A stretch of 64,000 nt of DNA, taken from contig CAKPAA010000002.1 in NCBI GenBank assembly GCA_934132775.1, positions 62,001-126,000 of the forward strand, given 5' to 3'. Below, piece after piece: positions 1 through 8,340 of the stretch; position 1 is the stretch's first letter, and each line of letters begins with the position of its first letter. The stretch comes from an uncultured Clostridia bacterium. Its GTDB lineage: Bacteria; Bacillota; Clostridia; TANB77; UBA1234. Both the position numbers and the translations under genes were made by a program. The notes beneath the pieces were generated by a model. It made no database searches, was not told the origin of the DNA, and saw nothing but the letters and a program-made list of their open reading frames with translations.

Positions 1-293
1 ATCATACTTTTCTTTTTTCCAGAGTGTTTCTTTGGCTCTTCATAAAAAACATTTCCAATTGGCTTCTCTTCTGTGCTTTGAGCACTAGCGGTTTCTGCGC
101 TTTCAGTTTCTGGTACATCAGCAGCTATTTGTGGTTCTTCTTGTGTCTCTGCCGTTTGGTTTCCATCTTTCTTTTGATTTTCTTGATTTTCTGCCTTTTC
201 TACCTTTGTTTCTTCTTTTTCTACATTAACTTGTTGCTCTCCTTGATTTTGTACATTATTTACCTCTTGATTTTCTTGGTTTTGTTCATTCAT
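1..293 (-). CDS. Q/E/N-rich protein, N-terminal part only (runs off left edge)
   Basis: The reading frame starts at the ATG at 293-291 and stays open for 97 codons to the window edge, so only the N-terminus is visible. A GAGAGGGG ribosome site lies about 6 bases upstream. The visible protein begins MNEQNQENQEVNN and is almost entirely Gln, Glu, Asn and Lys, turning basic at the edge (KKHSGKKK). This looks like a disordered cytoplasmic tail just before a membrane segment, as in some membrane-anchored HtrA proteases or LytR/CpsA proteins, but no fold is visible and the family is not identified. A promoter fits immediately upstream. Confidence 0.75.
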   Translation of the reverse strand, partial: MNEQNQENQEVNNVQNQGEQQVNVEKEETKVEKAENQENQKKDGNQTAETQEEPQIAADVPETESAETASAQSTEEKPIGNVFYEEPKKHSGKKKSM

Positions 294-325
294 AATACTA
301 TCCCCTCTCATCTTATGATATTTTT

Positions 326-354
326 ATTATAATTTTTAAAGCCTTAAATAGCAA
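326..354 (-). promoter_or_regulatory. Sigma-A promoter of the truncated left-edge gene
   Basis: On the minus strand a TTGCTA box (349-354) is followed after exactly 17 bases by TATAAT (326-331). The start codon of the left-edge gene is about 30 bases further on. Confidence 0.6.
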
Positions 355-448
355 CACTTTTTATTAAGTTTGTCATTTAGCATTTCTGAATTTTAATATT
401 TTAATCGCATAAAATAAATTATATTGTTTTTACAGAATAGTTAGTGTA

Positions 449-3400
449 CTAACTTTGTTCTCTTTTCTTAAATTTTATATTTTCTTCTCCCATCATGTTT
501 TCTACTTTCCTATATATATTTTCGTTAAAGTACATTGGTAAAACTTTTGAAACATCATTGTTTTTAAGTTCAACAAATATATTTCCTTTTCTATTGCTGA
601 TTTCTTTTATAAAGTCTCTCAAAAGTTGAAGTTCATATTCTGTTTTGTTCGGTGGAATGTTTATTTCTATCATTAAATCTTTATTACGCAAGTTTTCAGC
701 AAGTTCACTACTATACATTTCAAATTTTTCAGCTTTCAACATAACCACATTTACTTCATCTTCTTTTGCATTTATTCTGCCTTGCACTCTAATGACGGTA
801 TCTTGAATAAGAACATTTCTATATCCAGCATATGTTTTTGGAAAAACTATTAAGTTTATGCTGCCTTCCAAATCTTCCAGTGTAACAAATGCCATAATTT
901 CATTATTCTTTGTAACTTTTGTTCGCACAGAATCTATAATTCCAAGTAATTTAACATTTTTTCCGTCTAATGAAGATAAATCTTTTTCAACCTCGTCATC
1001 TTCGTCTTGAATTAAATCCGTGCTTTTTATATTTGAATACTCGTCTATATATGATTTGTAATTTTCTAGTGGATGTCCCGAAATATATAGCCCTAGCATT
1101 TCTTTTTCCATTAAAAGTAATTCTTTTTTTGGAAGTTCCTGCACCTTTTTTAAGCTATATAACTCATCATTCTTTTTTGTCTCTTCGCCAGCCATATCAA
1201 ACATATTAACTTGACCAGATACGGCTCTTTTTCGGTCACTACTTATCATATCTATAACATCTTCAAAAGAGCGAAGTAATGTGTTTCTATTATTACCTAG
1301 TGAATCAAAAACACCAGCTTTAATCATACTTTCAATACATTTTTTATTAACCTCTTCCGAAGAAACTCTTTTACAAAAGTCAATAAAATCCTTGTATAAA
1401 CCATTCTTTTCACGTTCGTTCGTAATAAAATCAATTGCACCCTCGCCAACATTTTTTATAGCAGCAAGTCCAAAAATAATTTTTCCATCTTTAACTATAA
1501 ATTTGCTAAAACTCATATTTATATCAGGTCTAAGAATTTCTATATTCATCTTCTTACATTCTTCAACATAAACTGTAATCTTGCTTTGAGAAGTTAAAAA
1601 GCTGTTTAATAAAGCAGCAAAAAACTCGGCAGGATAATACGTTTTTAAATAAGCTGTCCTATATGCAACAACTGCATAACAAGCTGCGTGAGATTTATTA
1701 AAAGCATATTTTGCAAATTCAGACATCTCATCAAAAATCTTATTTGCAGACTTTTCATCAACGCCATTTCTAATAGCACCAGGAATTATAACGTTACCGT
1801 TATCATCTGTAAGGCCAAAGATAAAGTTCTTTCTCTCTTCCGCCATAACATCTACTTTTTTCTTTCCCATAGCTCTACGCACTAAGTCAGCTCTACCAAG
1901 GGAATAGCCAGCAACGTCCCTAACAATTTGCATTACTTGCTCTTGATAAACCATACAACCATAAGTAACATTCAAAATATTTTCTAATATTGGATGTGTA
2001 TATTCAGTTTGTGCGGGATTATTTTTTCCCTTTATATATCTAGGAATTTGATCCATTGGTCCTGGACGATAAAGAGAAACACCAGCAATTAAATCTTCCA
2101 AGCAGTCGGGTCTAAGCTCGCGCATAAAAGCAGTCATACCAGCACTTTCAAATTGGAATATTCCACAAGTATTGCCATCCCACCACAATTTATATACATT
2201 TGGATCATTCATATCCTTGTCATATTCAACTTCAATTCCTCTATTTTGTTTAACTAAATCTACTGTATCTTTGATTACTGTAAGTGTTCTAAGGCCTAAA
2301 AAATCCATTTTTAAAAGTCCAAGTTCTTCTAGTATCGTCATAGTGTATTGTGTCGAAATAATACTATCACTCTTATATAAAGGCACATATGTATCAACTG
2401 GATCTTTTGTTATAACAACACCAGCTGCGTGAGTTGATGCGTGACGTGGCAAGCCTTCTAACTTTTTAGAAATATCTATAATCTCTCTAACCTCGGCATC
2501 TTCCTGATACATTTTCTTCAAGTCTGGATTCATTTCTATTGCTTTGTCTAATGTAATATGTATTTCCATAGGCACATTTTTAGAAATCAAATCAGCCTTG
2601 CTATAAGGCACATTAAGCACTCTCGCCACATCTCTTATAACACCCCTAGCAGCCAATGTTCCAAAAGTTATAATCTGTGCAACGTGGTCATATCCATATT
2701 TTCTGCACACATATTCAATAACTTCTCCACGCCTTTCATAACAAAAATCCACATCAAAATCGGGCATACTAATTCTTTCAGGATTTAAAAATCTTTCAAA
2801 AATTAAATTATACTTAATCGGATCAATATCTGTTATCTCAATACAATACGCAGCTAAACTGCCTGCACCAGAGCCTCTTCCCGGTCCAACTGGAATTTCT
2901 TGCTCTTTTGCATACCTTATAAAGTCCCAAACAATTAAATAATAATCTGTGTACCCCATCTTGTTTACAACAGAAAGTTCATAGTCCATTCTTTGCACTA
3001 AATCAGGTCTTTTGCTATTCATATATTCTATGGTCTCTTCAAGATTTTGTGAGTTGTTGCAATCATCATTGGCAAAATATCTCTTTTTTAAGCCTTTATA
3101 GCAAAGCTCCCTCAAATAATCAAAATGGTCCTGATTATTTGGTGTATCAAAATTAGGCAAAATAGTATGTCCAAATTCAAAATCAACGTTACATTTATCA
3201 GCTATTTCAACAGTGTTTTCAATCACCTCTGGTAAGTTTTTAAAATTTTCATACATTTCCTCAGGAGACTTAATAAAAAATTCGTCAGAACCCATTCTCA
3301 TTCTATCTTCGTCTATCATTTTCTTACCAGTTTGTATGCATAAAAGAACTTCGTGGCTATGACTATCTTCCCTCTTCAAGTAATGTGCGTCATTAGTTGC

Positions 3401-4009
3401 AATCATTTTTAAACCAAGTTCACGAGCAAGTTTAATAAGTCTCTGATTTGCCAAGGTTTGCTCTCTAATACCATTATGTTGAAGCTCAATATAAAAATTA
3501 TCTTTTCCAAAAATATCTATGTAATCATTCGCAATTTTCTTAGCACCCTCAAAATCGTCTGCAAGCAAAGCTCTGTTAATAAATCCAGCCAAACAAGCAC
3601 TACTACATATAAGCCCCTCACTATATTTTTTCAAAATCTCCATATCAATTCTAGGCTTGTAATAAAATCCTTCTGTAAATGAAAGTGACACAAGCTTTAT
3701 AAGATTTTTATATCCAACATTATTTTTAGCAAGCAATATAAGATGCCCCATCCTATCATCAATGTTAGCCTCTTTGTCAAAACGGCTACGTGGTGCAACA
3801 TATGCCTCACAACCAATTATAGGCTTTATACCATTTTTCTTACACTCTTTATAAAATTCAACAGCACCATACATAACACCGTGATCGGTAATTGCAACAG
3901 CTTTCATTCCAAGCTCTTTAACCCTTGCCACTAAATCTTTAATTCTGTTTGCTCCATCAAGTAAACTATATTCTGTATGTACGTGCAAATGCACGAAATC
4001 TCTATCCAC
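449..4009 (-). CDS. dnaE: DNA polymerase III alpha subunit DnaE
   Basis: Replicative C-family polymerase, 1186 aa, normal length for DnaE. The N-terminal PHP domain opens with HLHVHTEYSLLDG and keeps AITDHG and the Asp/His residues expected for metal binding. The palm contains GPGRGSGAGSL and PDFDVDF with the catalytic aspartates. A helix-hairpin-helix region and an OB-fold (around residues 980-1080) follow. The start is GTG at 4009-4007, chosen because HLHVHTEYS follows directly and a GGGGTGA site lies just upstream. In Firmicutes DnaE usually works beside PolC, which is not in this window. It has its own promoter after the spoIIQ-like gene. Confidence 0.97.
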   Translation of the reverse strand: MDRDFVHLHVHTEYSLLDGANRIKDLVARVKELGMKAVAITDHGVMYGAVEFYKECKKNGIKPIIGCEAYVAPRSRFDKEANIDDRMGHLILLAKNNVGYKNLIKLVSLSFTEGFYYKPRIDMEILKKYSEGLICSSACLAGFINRALLADDFEGAKKIANDYIDIFGKDNFYIELQHNGIREQTLANQRLIKLARELGLKMIATNDAHYLKREDSHSHEVLLCIQTGKKMIDEDRMRMGSDEFFIKSPEEMYENFKNLPEVIENTVEIADKCNVDFEFGHTILPNFDTPNNQDHFDYLRELCYKGLKKRYFANDDCNNSQNLEETIEYMNSKRPDLVQRMDYELSVVNKMGYTDYYLIVWDFIRYAKEQEIPVGPGRGSGAGSLAAYCIEITDIDPIKYNLIFERFLNPERISMPDFDVDFCYERRGEVIEYVCRKYGYDHVAQIITFGTLAARGVIRDVARVLNVPYSKADLISKNVPMEIHITLDKAIEMNPDLKKMYQEDAEVREIIDISKKLEGLPRHASTHAAGVVITKDPVDTYVPLYKSDSIISTQYTMTILEELGLLKMDFLGLRTLTVIKDTVDLVKQNRGIEVEYDKDMNDPNVYKLWWDGNTCGIFQFESAGMTAFMRELRPDCLEDLIAGVSLYRPGPMDQIPRYIKGKNNPAQTEYTHPILENILNVTYGCMVYQEQVMQIVRDVAGYSLGRADLVRRAMGKKKVDVMAEERKNFIFGLTDDNGNVIIPGAIRNGVDEKSANKIFDEMSEFAKYAFNKSHAACYAVVAYRTAYLKTYYPAEFFAALLNSFLTSQSKITVYVEECKKMNIEILRPDINMSFSKFIVKDGKIIFGLAAIKNVGEGAIDFITNEREKNGLYKDFIDFCKRVSSEEVNKKCIESMIKAGVFDSLGNNRNTLLRSFEDVIDMISSDRKRAVSGQVNMFDMAGEETKKNDELYSLKKVQELPKKELLLMEKEMLGLYISGHPLENYKSYIDEYSNIKSTDLIQDEDDEVEKDLSSLDGKNVKLLGIIDSVRTKVTKNNEIMAFVTLEDLEGSINLIVFPKTYAGYRNVLIQDTVIRVQGRINAKEDEVNVVMLKAEKFEMYSSELAENLRNKDLMIEINIPPNKTEYELQLLRDFIKEISNRKGNIFVELKNNDVSKVLPMYFNENIYRKVENMMGEENIKFKKREQS

Positions 4010-4041
4010 CTCGTCACCCCAACTCTCATTATCTAAGGTGC

Positions 4042-4075
4042 ATTATATAACATAAGTCTTGCATATGGCAAGACT
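4042..4075 (-). promoter_or_regulatory. dnaE promoter overlapping a hairpin
   Basis: Minus-strand TTGCCA (4066-4071), an 18-base spacer and TATAAT (4042-4047) lie just upstream of dnaE. An 8-bp perfect hairpin (4055-4062 with 4068-4075) overlaps the -35 box and directly follows the stop codon of the spoIIQ-like gene. It has no U-tract, so it is a weak terminator at best. Confidence 0.55.
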
Positions 4076-4077
4076 CT

Positions 4078-4980
4078 TTAATTATCGCTTAAAAATTCCA
4101 ATGGAGATACACAATTGCCATCTTTCCAAACTTCAAAATGAATATGTGGTTTCATTTTACTTTCAAAGCCAAAACCATTAGCAACGCCAGAAATTATCTC
4201 ACCACTTACAACTTTTTTACCTGCATAAACCAAATCTAGTGTAGACAAATTTGAATATACTGTTTTGTAGCCATTATCGTGCTTAATAATAATTGTGTTG
4301 CCATATCTAGGATCCATTTTTACGCTTTCAATAACACCGTCAGCAGAAGCCTTTACAGGACTAGCCTCATCACTCAAAATATCTATTCCATCGTGCGTAA
4401 CCCACTCATCTAGGGTTTCAGAAAAAACAAGCTTATCCTTAGCAAACTCTGTTATAATATCTCCACTTATAGGAAAAATAAATTTATTATTTTTGTTATT
4501 CATAGAAATAGCTTCAACTAAATTACCATTATCAATATTTTTTTCATCATTATTAACTGCAACAATTGTAGAGCTCTCATCATCAACATTACTGTCATTT
4601 AGGTTATTTTCTTCTACATTGCCAGCATTATTTTCAATTTCAAATTGTTCGTGTTCAACGCCAACGTTGTCATTATTTTCAGAAACTAAATCACCTTGCA
4701 TTTCATTAGCATCTGCATATAAGTTTTCATCTCCATAATACGGAGCATCTATATCATCAACATATAAAGCAGGATCATTATCTATTAGAGTATGATTTTG
4801 TTCATTAGAATTTTCACCATAGATTACATCAATTTCTGTATTTGAATTATTATTTTTAATTAGATTCTTCTGTTTAATGCTAGGATATACGCTAATAGTT
4901 ATGAAAAAAGAAAGAACACCTGCAAGCAGAGCTCCACCACCAACAAAAATTTCAGCTTTATATTTTTTAAACCAGTTCAT
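4078..4980 (-). CDS. spoIIQ: M23 metallopeptidase-like protein, SpoIIQ type
   Basis: 300 aa. Residues about 10-34 form one membrane segment, followed by a long Asn/Asp/Glu-rich linker (about 40-160) and a C-terminal LytM/M23 domain (about 165-295). The zinc ligands are intact: H196 and D200 in HDGID, then H279 and H281 in HIHFE. The stretch LVFSETLDEWVTHDGIDI closely resembles clostridial SpoIIQ, the forespore partner of SpoIIIAH at the engulfment septum, which unlike the Bacillus protein often keeps the active site. The ATG at 4980 was chosen because TGGAGGTG precedes it; an upstream in-frame ATG lacks a site. The promoter resembles sigma-F/G sites. Another LytM endopeptidase remains possible. 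Confidence 0.8.
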   Translation of the reverse strand: MNWFKKYKAEIFVGGGALLAGVLSFFITISVYPSIKQKNLIKNNNSNTEIDVIYGENSNEQNHTLIDNDPALYVDDIDAPYYGDENLYADANEMQGDLVSENNDNVGVEHEQFEIENNAGNVEENNLNDSNVDDESSTIVAVNNDEKNIDNGNLVEAISMNNKNNKFIFPISGDIITEFAKDKLVFSETLDEWVTHDGIDILSDEASPVKASADGVIESVKMDPRYGNTIIIKHDNGYKTVYSNLSTLDLVYAGKKVVSGEIISGVANGFGFESKMKPHIHFEVWKDGNCVSPLEFLSDN

Positions 4981-5007
4981 AAAAGCACCTCCATTAAATT
5001 CTAAGCT

Positions 5008-5036
5008 TATTATTGCCAGAAATTTGCGTTTAATAC
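5008..5036 (-). promoter_or_regulatory. Candidate sigma-F/sigma-G promoter of spoIIQ-like gene
   Basis: On the minus strand GTATT (5032-5036), a 14-base spacer and GGCAATAATA (5008-5017) fit the forespore pattern of a GYATA-like -35 and GGNNANANTR -10, with one mismatch in the -35. It lies about 30 bases before the start codon. No sigma-A promoter is evident. Confidence 0.5.
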
Positions 5037-5159
5037 AAAAAATGCAAAGCATAAAAACAAAATATTTCGAGCTTATATATTAAAAATTTGGCAATTTTAA
5101 ATGAAGTAAAATAAAAAAAATAATACTTCAATTCATCGCCAAACTTTTATTTTTGTGCA

Positions 5160-5194
5160 GGAAAAAAGCTACCCTAAATAATTTAGGATAGCTT
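5160..5194 (-). terminator. Intrinsic terminator after the TPM-domain gene
   Basis: A 13-bp stem (5166-5178 with 5182-5194) and a 3-base loop. The single non-Watson-Crick position is a G-U pair in the minus-strand RNA and an A-C mismatch on the other strand. A U-run follows on the minus strand. Confidence 0.8.
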
Positions 5195-5296
5195 AAAGAT
5201 TTTAAATTTATCTCCGTATGAACTGTAAAATAATACAATTTGGTAATAAATGTAGCATTAAGTGTGTAATTAGTTAACTCTAAACAAGAAACTCTT

Positions 5297-6166
5297 TCAC
5301 TCTTTTCTTGCTGAATATTTAGCTAAATCATCTTTCAAGATAATAATTTCACGCTCTTTTTCCCCAAGTTCTTGGTTCAAGTTTCTAATTTCAAAACTTT
5401 GCTTGCTGTTTTCACCCTCAACTTTAATCATTCGATATCTAAGCTCAGAATATCTTCCTTTTTCTTTTGTAGCAAGTACAAACAAAAAAATACACGCACC
5501 AGTCAAAATTGTAATGATAAATATGAAAAACAATGTATATCGCTTTCTGTCCTGTCTGAGGGAAAGATTTTCATTCTTCAAAACACTAATTTCTTTGTCT
5601 TTATCAGTAAGCCTAGCATCAACTTGCTGCTCTGTCGTGCTCACTGGTGCAGGAGTTTCTTTGCCAAGTTTCATTTTGTAATGGTTAACCAAGTTCTCTT
5701 GTATTGCATTAAGTCCCGCATCAAAATTGTCTTTTTCAAAATAACTAATTCCTAAACTATTGATTCTTGATATGTCTTCGCTATTTATATATTTTTCAAT
5801 AGCTTTATCAGTTATAATACAAGACGACTTCTCATCTAAGACAAACAAAATCAACGCACCAATGTTATTTTCCTGCTTTCCGATACCATACTTTAAAAAC
5901 ATCTGCCTAGCAAAGCTATCAGTTGGTTCACCATTGCAACTTTCAACAGTAACAACCATAATTTGAGGGTACATATCCTCATAGCTTGTAAGCAATTCAT
6001 CAGCACGTAATGCGATAGCCTTTCTAGTCTCATCTGAGAAAACATTAGCAAAATCATTTGCAAACAGATTTGTCGCTTCTGGAAACTCGAGGTCACCAAA
6101 AGCAACTATTGAAAAAAATGTAAACAAAAATAAAATGCTCAGTATAACTGTAAAACACCGTTTCAT
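5297..6166 (-). CDS. TPM-domain membrane protein
   Basis: 289 aa. A signal peptide (MKRCFTVILSILFLFTFFS) leads into a TPM domain (about 30-165), the YgcG/TLP18.3 family, with FANVFSDETRKAIALRADEL and the typical hydrophobic core ALILFVLDEKSS. A membrane helix sits at about 210-232, and the C-terminal tail is a predicted coiled coil rich in Lys and Glu. TPM domains occur in extracytoplasmic proteins with proposed phosphatase or assembly roles; the precise job is unknown. Usual YgcG proteins end in a Gly/Ser-rich stretch, while this one ends in a cytoplasmic coiled coil. The start has a perfect TAAAGGAGGT site. It appears monocistronic with its own promoter and terminator. Confidence 0.85.
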   Translation of the reverse strand: MKRCFTVILSILFLFTFFSIVAFGDLEFPEATNLFANDFANVFSDETRKAIALRADELLTSYEDMYPQIMVVTVESCNGEPTDSFARQMFLKYGIGKQENNIGALILFVLDEKSSCIITDKAIEKYINSEDISRINSLGISYFEKDNFDAGLNAIQENLVNHYKMKLGKETPAPVSTTEQQVDARLTDKDKEISVLKNENLSLRQDRKRYTLFFIFIITILTGACIFLFVLATKEKGRYSELRYRMIKVEGENSKQSFEIRNLNQELGEKEREIIILKDDLAKYSARKE

Positions 6167-6220
6167 AGCTTGACCTCCTTTAGTTAAACAAAGTCCGATA
6201 TAAACAATTGCTACATTAAA

Positions 6221-6249
6221 ATAATAACATCGGCTTGTCTTTACGTCAA
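6221..6249 (-). promoter_or_regulatory. Sigma-A promoter of the TPM-domain gene
   Basis: Minus-strand TTGACG (6244-6249), a 17-base spacer and TATTAT (6221-6226), about 55 bases before the start codon. Confidence 0.7.
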
Positions 6250-6457
6250 CTAGTGTAAATAATAAATACTAAAAATATTTTAGATTATTGCATCATATTC
6301 CACAAAACATTTTGAAAAAGATACTTTTTTAAAATGAATGTTTTTATACAAACAGACTAAAAGTAAAAAACAAATAATATTTTGTAACCACATTTACGTA
6401 CAAAAAACTTAGTAATTCCAATATGCAACACTCCAATGTTACGACGTTTTTACACAG

Positions 6458-6502
6458 AAAAAATCGTGAATCAGAAAATTATTTTCTAATCCACGATTTT
6501 TT
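6458..6502 (-). terminator. Intrinsic terminator after the 138-aa orphan gene
   Basis: A stem of about 21 bp (left arm from 6458, right arm to 6502) with a very small loop. Its two imperfect positions are G-U pairs only in minus-strand RNA, so it serves the minus-strand gene at 6646. A second hairpin (6544-6555 with 6563-6574, one wobble pair in minus RNA) lies between it and the gene. The stretch 6250-6645 holds no other recognisable feature. Confidence 0.8.
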
Positions 6503-6645
6503 ATTTAGTCATCATCTGTTTTTTTCAACAGCTTGCAGGTACATCTTTCAATTTTATTATAAAAAATCGAAAGAGAACTTTTAAATTGCTACGCCTTAAC
6601 ATAAAGTCAAACATCTGACCTTATAATGTTTACTTACCAGACATG

Positions 6646-7062
6646 TCAACGGACAGTTTCTCTGCTCGATTGAGCCAATGCATCAAGCACTTGCGTATCA
6701 AAAATTCTCTTGGCAAATGCTGTCAGTTCGTCGTAGATTCCCCACGACACTTCAATATATCTCTGCGTTCTTGTCTCTAAGAGCTCAAGAATCTGCCTTT
6801 CAGCCTCGCGAGCTTCATCGGATGCAATACGCTTACGCAACTCTTCCATACACGAACGAAGCTCTGCATAACTTTTAACCATTTCCTGTTCATTCTTCTT
6901 ATATTTGCTGTACTCATCATTAAGAGTACTAAGCTCATTAAGAAGTTTCTCTTTCGAGTCCAGTGGAATAGGACCCTCAGGAATAGTCTCAGCTACCCGC
7001 TCATCAAAATTGTGAGCTCCGTTCCGGCTAGAACGCTTCACATTATTCCCATAATACTGCAT
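6646..7062 (-). CDS. Orphan helical protein, 138 aa, atypical composition
   Basis: No family recognised. After a polar N-terminus (MQYYGNNVKRSSRNGAH) the protein is mostly charged helix, with heptad-like Leu/Glu/Lys/Arg spacing over residues 40-100 suggesting a coiled coil. There is no signal peptide or membrane segment. The gene uses CGC, GCG and CTC-type codons and looks richer in G+C than its neighbours, as does the orphan gene at 12743. The start has an AAGGAGG site 7 bases upstream. It is monocistronic, with a near-consensus promoter and a strong terminator. The composition suggests recent acquisition; the function is unknown. Confidence 0.8.
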   Translation of the reverse strand: MQYYGNNVKRSSRNGAHNFDERVAETIPEGPIPLDSKEKLLNELSTLNDEYSKYKKNEQEMVKSYAELRSCMEELRKRIASDEAREAERQILELLETRTQRYIEVSWGIYDELTAFAKRIFDTQVLDALAQSSRETVR

Positions 7063-7117
7063 AGTTCTTTCCTCCTTAATTCTAAGTAGAAATTAAAATA
7101 ATTAAACACCGCAGACT

Positions 7118-7146
7118 ATAATAACACCTTTTTACAATTATGTCAA
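7118..7146 (-). promoter_or_regulatory. Near-consensus sigma-A promoter of the 138-aa orphan gene
   Basis: Minus-strand TTGACA (7141-7146), a 17-base spacer and TATTAT (7118-7123). The transcript would have a leader of about 50 bases before the ATG at 7062. Confidence 0.8.
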
Positions 7147-7187
7147 TTGTTAGTACATTTTATTTTTTTCATATATCTATTACATTC

Positions 7188-7346
7188 TTAGTTATAAATT
7201 TCTTTTTCAATTAAAGATTCCAATGAAATATTTTTATTTATAAAATCATTTACTAAATTATCATTCGTAATTTGAATTTGGCTTGCCAAACCTATTTTAG
7301 TCTCACTAGCGTTTGCACCAATCTCTACTTTGAATTTTTTATCCAT
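7188..7346 (-). CDS. Small protein, 52 aa, last gene of the MoxR/VWA operon
   Basis: No family recognised. The protein starts MDKKFKVEIGANASETKIG, resembling a short beta-rich N-terminus, and ends with an acidic helix (ISLESLIEKEIYN). The ATG at 7346 was chosen because TAGGAGG lies 6 bases upstream, overlapping the end of the previous gene; an upstream in-frame start at 7370 has no such site. It is the fourth gene after the AAA+ ATPase, the VWA-like protein and a 321-aa unknown, all on one strand with small gaps, so a partner role in that system is likely but unproven. Confidence 0.6.
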   Translation of the reverse strand: MDKKFKVEIGANASETKIGLASQIQITNDNLVNDFINKNISLESLIEKEIYN

Positions 7347-7356
7347 ACTAAGCCTC

Positions 7357-8322
7357 CTACATTTCTTCAAAATTCAATTTGTTTTTGCTATTTGAACTAT
7401 GTAATACATATTCTGAAAACTTAACTATATTTTTCTTATGGTCCATCATTTTAAATATGACACTTAAATCTTGATGATACTGTACATTATTATCTATATC
7501 TACTCTATTTCTAATATGTAATAAATAGTTTTCAATAAGAGAAAACACATCTTTATTTTTTAATAAAAATTCATATTTCTTATTTAACAAAATATAAGCA
7601 TACTCTGCATTAAAATCATTTATCATTTTCTCTGAGTATTTTTTAGGATTGTTGACTGCAAAATAATATAACTTATCATCTATAAATTTTCTCCATAACG
7701 CCACATAATTGATTACCTCTGAATTTCTTTGACTAATATGTTTAGCATATACGTAATATTTCTTATCTTTATCCACATATGTTTTTATCTTGTCAGTTGT
7801 ATTTGTAATATTACAAACTTCAACATCTGAGAATATATCAATTATATCTGAAAAATCTCCTCCATAATCTGGATATCTGCCACATCTATCTTCTATGTAA
7901 AAGCCATTAGAAACAACCTTACCATTTAAAGAATATATATTTATTATTGTCTCTAGTTCCTTATACATCATAATCTTAAACTCTTTAATTATGATTGTTT
8001 TTTTATCTTCAAGTGACATAGTAGTGCTTTTAAATTTTTCGTAATTATCAATCATATAATATCTTAGACATTTTGATTTAAAATCGTATTTAGCATAAAT
8101 AGAATGATAGTTATCAATTTTTTTGAATGTTCTTACATTTTGACATAAGTTATATATGTATTTATCTAGCATATTCAAGCTACTTTCGTGACCCACAATT
8201 TTTTCTGTATAATTTATTTTTTCAAACAAAAAACTTATTATAAAGATTTTCAACAAACTTTCAGGATTTGTCTTTTTAAAAAACTTTTCTAACTTTCCTG
8301 TTATTAAAACTTTATCTATCAT
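7357..8322 (-). CDS. Unknown protein, 321 aa, in MoxR/VWA operon
   Basis: No family recognised. It is a Lys/Tyr/Asn-rich, mostly helical soluble protein with no signal peptide or membrane segment. The middle (residues about 140-165) contains YIEDRCGRYPDYGGDFSD, a Gly/Asp/Tyr-rich loop that could be functional. The ATG has an AGGAG site and follows the VWA-like gene by 18 bases. MoxR/VWA operons usually carry a third, variable component that acts as substrate, adaptor or effector, and this position fits such a role. That is inference from gene order only. Confidence 0.75.
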   Translation of the reverse strand: MIDKVLITGKLEKFFKKTNPESLLKIFIISFLFEKINYTEKIVGHESSLNMLDKYIYNLCQNVRTFKKIDNYHSIYAKYDFKSKCLRYYMIDNYEKFKSTTMSLEDKKTIIIKEFKIMMYKELETIINIYSLNGKVVSNGFYIEDRCGRYPDYGGDFSDIIDIFSDVEVCNITNTTDKIKTYVDKDKKYYVYAKHISQRNSEVINYVALWRKFIDDKLYYFAVNNPKKYSEKMINDFNAEYAYILLNKKYEFLLKNKDVFSLIENYLLHIRNRVDIDNNVQYHQDLSVIFKMMDHKKNIVKFSEYVLHSSNSKNKLNFEEM

Positions 8323-8340
8323 AATTTTAACTCCTGTTAA

